Assembly: GCA_030607815.1 (NCBI GenBank)
Contig: JAUWJG010000030.1
Location: forward strand, 1-8,422
Length of the DNA: 8,422 nt
Source: Candidatus Bathyarchaeota archaeon
Lineage (GTDB): Archaea; Thermoproteota; Bathyarchaeia; RBG-16-48-13; GCA-020355125
Direction of reading: 5' to 3'
The notes beneath the pieces are model-generated. The model was not told the DNA's origin. It worked only from the letters and a program-made list of their open reading frames with translations, and ran no database searches. Below, one piece after another: positions 6,607-8,422 of this stretch. The position numbers and the translations under genes were made by a program. Position 1 is the stretch's first letter, and every line of letters starts with the position of its first letter.

Positions 6607-7080
6607 GTGAAATATTGTAGTTATTGTGGTCAAAATTTAAGACTTAAGACTCTCTTAGATGGGAGTAAGGAAAAGTATTGTTCTAAATGTGACCATGTAT
6701 TTTTTGACACATCATCCCCAGCAGTTATTGTTGCTGTTACTAATACAAATAGAATTTTATTAACAAGAAGTGTTGGTTGGGTTCACCCTTATTGGGGACT
6801 TATTGCGGGGCATGTGAAATCTGGTGAGAGTGCTGAAAACGCTGCTATTCGTGAAGTCCAAGAGGAGGTTGGGTTGGAACTATTTGACTTACAACTATTG
6901 AAAACCTATCCTCTGAACAATCAAAATCTATTGATGATTGGATTTAAGGCAAAGACGCAACAGATGCATATTGAGAAATCTAAAGAATTGAAAAATGCTG
7001 CTTGGTTTCAACTATCCGGACCTTTACCTTTACGTCCCAATTCCATTGCGTCTCAGGTTGTAGATGCATCTCAAAAATAA
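6607..7080 (+). CDS. Zinc-ribbon Nudix hydrolase, NudC-like
   Basis: Nudix enzymes hydrolyse nucleoside diphosphates linked to another group (X) and need divalent metal. This 157-residue protein starts with a four-cysteine zinc ribbon (Cys4, Cys7, Cys25, Cys28) and then a Nudix domain with a perfect box at 68-90. In the box Gly68, Glu74, Arg82, Glu83, Glu86, Glu87 and Gly89 are in the canonical pattern. The order of zinc ribbon then Nudix recalls NADH pyrophosphatase/decapping NudC. The segment that carries SQPWPFPQS in NudC reads here as KTYPLNNQNL (99-108) before LMIGF, so the NAD specificity motif is not conserved and the substrate is open. The protein is also shorter than typical NudC because it lacks the extra N-terminal domain. 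A GTG start is supported by the upstream GGTGA. It is probably cytosolic, with a housecleaning or nucleotide-cofactor role by inference. Confidence 0.9.
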   Translation: MKYCSYCGQNLRLKTLLDGSKEKYCSKCDHVFFDTSSPAVIVAVTNTNRILLTRSVGWVHPYWGLIAGHVKSGESAENAAIREVQEEVGLELFDLQLLKTYPLNNQNLLMIGFKAKTQQMHIEKSKELKNAAWFQLSGPLPLRPNSIASQVVDASQK

Positions 7081-7120
7081 AATCAAATCTCTTGTTTAAT
7101 GTTTATTTCAATATCTAATC

Positions 7121-7128
7121 TTTTTTTT
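7121..7128 (+). terminator. Oligo-T terminator after the Nudix gene
   Basis: A run of eight T lies 40 nt downstream of the Nudix stop codon and before the promoter of the next gene. It has no obvious stem, as is usual for archaeal intrinsic termination. Confidence 0.5.
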
Positions 7129-7145
7129 GAATGGCTCCATTTTTT

Positions 7146-7190
7146 GAAAGATTTAAATTTTACAGTACTCTACCTAATCTAGGTAATATT
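7146..7190 (+). promoter_or_regulatory. Promoter and leader of the double zinc-ribbon gene
   Basis: TTTAAATT (7152-7159) is preceded by the purine-rich GAAAG (7146-7150), resembling a BRE/TATA pair. The predicted transcription start is near 7181, giving a 10-nt leader that begins AGGT (7181-7184), a possible Shine-Dalgarno six nt before the ATG at 7191. An in-frame ATG at 7131 lies upstream of this promoter and is unlikely to be used. Confidence 0.55.
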
Positions 7191-7487
7191 ATGGTTTATT
7201 GTTCCAAGTGTGCTGAAAAACTTCCTGAAAACGCATATTTCTGTCTTAAATGTGGTACAAGGACTCGGAACGGTGTAACGGCTGGTATCTCTCCACCATG
7301 GAATTGGGAAAAACAATTAGAGCAAACCTTATCAACGGTTGTAAAAGAGATGGAAAAAGCAGTTGAGAGTGTTCGAAAAAGCATTAATAAATCGAATCAA
7401 AAAATTTCTGTCTCATGTTCGAGTTGTGGAGAGAAAAATCTTGGTTCAGCGAAATACTGTTATAAATGTGGGTCAGAACTAAAGTAG
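7191..7487 (+). CDS. Small protein with two zinc ribbons joined by a helix
   Basis: The function is not known. The 98-residue product starts with a four-cysteine zinc ribbon (Cys4, Cys7, Cys18, Cys21; YCSKC then FCLKCG). About 50 residues follow that look helical and amphipathic (roughly 38-68, rich in Glu, Lys and Leu/Val). A second four-cysteine ribbon closes the protein (Cys76, Cys79, Cys90, Cys93). Paired ribbons of this kind are common in archaeal small proteins that bind nucleic acid or protein partners, but the sequence does not show which. No signal peptide or membrane segment is present. The start at 7191 places the first ribbon at the very N-terminus and fits the promoter; a start at 7131 would add 20 residues of unlikely sequence. 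It is convergent with the minus-strand gene, with 25 bp between their stop codons. Confidence 0.8.
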   Translation: MVYCSKCAEKLPENAYFCLKCGTRTRNGVTAGISPPWNWEKQLEQTLSTVVKEMEKAVESVRKSINKSNQKISVSCSSCGEKNLGSAKYCYKCGSELK

Positions 7488-7497
7488 GCAGAATCAC

Positions 7498-7514
7498 TTT
7501 TTATTTCTTTTTTT
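7498..7514 (+). terminator. T-rich terminator of the double zinc-ribbon gene
   Basis: Two T-runs (7498-7502 and 7508-7514) start 10 nt after the TAG stop. They end inside the stop codon of the convergent minus-strand gene. The plus-strand transcript could end here. Confidence 0.5.
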
Positions 7515-7758
7515 AAATACCCCATTTTAATCGCTCGATTTTTCGATCTTTCTTTGTTCTCTTCTTGAATTCCTTGTAATGTTGTTTACATAAGTGCGCT
7601 CGTTTCTCTCCATCAACTTTTAGACCAGTTTGTTCCACTCTGTCTAAAGCTAAGGAGCGAACCGCTTCCCTATTACAAGCTTTGATGCTGCATGTTCTCT
7701 TTTTTACCATAATCGTTCTCGACCTTGTGTCAATTCTAATTTTTCTCTCATTCAACAT
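7513..7758 (-). CDS. Conserved small basic archaeal protein with a CX4C...CX2H metal-site pattern
   Basis: The function is unknown. I recall similar small hypothetical proteins from Thaumarchaeota and Bathyarchaeota, from memory and not from a search. The 81 residues contain CSIKAC (Cys23, Cys28), then SLALDRVEQTGL, then HLCKQH (Cys57, His60). This spacing could bind one zinc ion. The C-terminal 20 residues are very basic (KEFKKRTKKDRKIERLKW), which suggests nucleic-acid or ribosome contact; that is inference. The ATG at 7758 lies about 25 nt from the TATA-like box at 7786-7779 with no Shine-Dalgarno, consistent with a leaderless mRNA. An ATG at codon 17 (7710) begins nearer the conserved core and is an alternative start. 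No membrane segment or signal peptide is present. Confidence 0.75.
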   Translation of the reverse strand: MLNERKIRIDTRSRTIMVKKRTCSIKACNREAVRSLALDRVEQTGLKVDGEKRAHLCKQHYKEFKKRTKKDRKIERLKWGI

Positions 7759-7778
7759 GGTTGTATGCTGGGGTATAC

Positions 7779-7786
7779 TTAATTAT
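7779..7786 (-). promoter_or_regulatory. TATA-like box upstream of the small basic protein gene
   Basis: The minus strand reads ATAATTAA, centred about 25 nt before the ATG at 7758. This fits initiation at or next to the start codon. Confidence 0.4.
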
Positions 7787-7937
7787 TTTATGTACTGAAT
7801 ATTATTTTATTGAAATGAAAAATTGCATCTTTTTCTTCATCAATCTACCTATATTATATATACAAGATTGTTGATAAGGCTTAAATTTTAGATCATTTAA
7901 GGGTTAAAGGTAAAAAAACCTTCATATTTTCATAACG

Positions 7938-7950
7938 CTTAAACTTATAC
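7938..7950 (+). promoter_or_regulatory. Predicted promoter of tRNA-Gly
   Basis: The stretch CTTAAACTTATAC holds TATA-like hexamers centred near 7942-7947. These predict transcription starting near 7968-7973, a few nt before the mature tRNA 5' end at 7977, as expected for an archaeal tRNA gene. Confidence 0.45.
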
Positions 7951-7976
7951 ACTGTTAATAGAACTGATGAGCTGTT

Positions 7977-8052
7977 GCGGTTGTCGTCTAGCTTGGTAGG
8001 ACATCAGCTTGCCAAGTTGGTAGCCCGGGTTCAAATCCCGGCAACCGCACCA
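7977..8052 (+). tRNA. tRNA-Gly (anticodon GCC), CCA encoded
   Basis: A full cloverleaf can be drawn by eye. The acceptor stem GCGGTTG (7977-7983) pairs with CAACCGC (8042-8048). The D arm is GTCT/GGAC with loop AGCTTGGTA, which contains the conserved GG. The anticodon stem TCAGC/GTTGG has two G-T pairs. The loop TTGCCAA places the anticodon GCC at 8011-8013, reading glycine GGC and GGU codons. The variable loop is four nt. The T arm CCGGG/CCCGG carries loop TTCAAAT. The discriminator is A (8049), and the 3' CCA (8050-8052) is encoded. There is no intron. The 73-nt body plus CCA is of normal size. Confidence 0.97.
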
Positions 8053-8391
8053 ATTAGTTGCTAAGCTGTAAAGTTTTTCTATGAATCGATTGATATGCTT
8101 TTGAATTAACATCCTTAGTGTTAGCTCGGTTGCTATCCGATTTACTATTAACATTTTTGATCATACACATATTTGTCATTAATGCGGATGATTATAACAA
8201 CGATGATAAAAAATTTAAAAGATTTCACTATTGTTCCTCATATATTTTTTGAAGAAACCTGTGTTGATGCTTGGCTTATGGTTCCTTGAGTTTTACATTT
8301 AATTTTAGTAAGTTTGAACCTTTGATTAAGTCAATTAATTATTCTATAAATCTTTATGATCATTTAGGAGTATATATTATATGAGATTGTT
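8053..8391. other. Intergenic region after tRNA-Gly
   Basis: This AT-rich gap of about 340 bp has no gene that I can support. After the tRNA T-run it contains a 35-codon plus-strand frame (8182-8289) with no ribosome site and no recognisable motif. TATA-like stretches occur near 8214-8221 and 8343-8350. The right end probably holds the promoter of the gene that may start at 8392. Confidence 0.5.
8074..8078 (+). terminator. Short T-run after tRNA-Gly
   Basis: Five T lie 21 nt after the encoded CCA, a plausible simple terminator for the tRNA transcript. Confidence 0.35.
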
Positions 8392-8422
8392 ATGTTAGAA
8401 GAACTATTAAGAAAAATTGAAG
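8392..8422 (+). CDS. Possible start of a gene truncated by the window end
   Basis: An ATG at 8392 opens a frame reading MLEELLRKIE to the last base of the window, so only ten codons are visible. The composition is like an amphipathic helix, but no family can be named. The TATA-like TATAAATC near 8345-8352 would give a short leader. An ATG 11 nt upstream (8381) closes after five codons. AGGAG (8366-8370) is too far upstream to be a normal ribosome site. Confidence 0.4.
   Translation, partial: MLEELLRKIE

Noticed and set aside
7196..7384. Minus-strand frame of 62 codons
   Set aside because: It is antisense to the double zinc-ribbon gene, whose cysteine pattern shows the real strand.
7907..7922. 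AAGGT/ACCTT hairpin with an A-rich loop upstream of the tRNA
   Set aside because: The stem is only five base pairs and AT-rich sequence produces many such pairs.
7962..7972. CTGATGA just before the tRNA, similar to a C box of a C/D guide RNA
   Set aside because: No matching D box or paired ends, and it lies in the short tRNA leader.
7945..8154. Minus-strand open frame of 69 codons across the tRNA
   Set aside because: Its middle (CRDLNPGYQLGKL) is the well-known spurious translation of the antisense strand of a tRNA gene.
1..8422. Mobile elements, CRISPR arrays, phage or defence modules
   Set aside because: No transposase, integrase, regular repeat array or nuclease/effector gene is visible on either strand.

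Overview
The window looks like a piece of an AT-rich archaeal chromosome. The strongest evidence is the replication factor C clamp loader encoded as a separate small subunit (rfcS) and large subunit (rfcL). Supporting signs are TATA boxes about 26 nt upstream of predicted starts, GGTGA Shine-Dalgarno motifs, oligo-T terminators without stems, and a DUF354 family protein. The protein set, including a small Cys/His-containing protein that resembles ones I recall from Thaumarchaeota and Bathyarchaeota, would fit an uncultured TACK lineage of Bathyarchaeia type. That placement is inference and cannot be settled by reading alone.

Layout. Positions 1-5612 are all minus strand. From right to left they hold a nucleotide-sugar pyrophosphorylase that looks most like GDP-mannose pyrophosphorylase, a phosphohexomutase of the GlmM/ManB family, a DUF354 protein with a GT-B-like fold, and rfcS followed directly by the first 92 codons of rfcL. 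The gaps between the sugar genes and rfcS are 159-314 bp and contain TATA-like boxes, so these are probably separate transcription units. Only rfcS-rfcL is a tight operon: the stop codon of one abuts the start codon of the next. From 5884 rightward the plus strand carries deoC (deoxyribose-phosphate aldolase), a zinc-ribbon Nudix hydrolase and a small protein with two zinc ribbons. A conserved 81-residue basic protein follows on the minus strand, convergent with the zinc-ribbon gene. Then come tRNA-Gly(GCC) with an encoded CCA and, after an AT-rich gap, what may be the first ten codons of another gene.

How the genes fit together. The mutase and the pyrophosphorylase are consecutive steps of nucleotide-sugar synthesis (hexose-6-phosphate to hexose-1-phosphate to NDP-hexose). 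The DUF354 protein could use or modify such a product, although its activity is unknown. deoC and the Nudix enzyme suit nucleotide salvage or housecleaning but do not form an evident pathway. RFC loads the PCNA sliding clamp at replication forks.

Several of the longest open frames start upstream of, or inside, the apparent TATA box. The starts given here (phosphohexomutase 4206, pyrophosphorylase 5612, deoC 5884, double zinc-ribbon 7191, and more tentatively DUF354 2667) were chosen from promoter position, GGTGA motifs and family N-termini. I found no mobile element, CRISPR array, phage module or defence system. The window is mainly housekeeping, and its less ordinary parts are small uncharacterised proteins and a few inverted repeats near starts.
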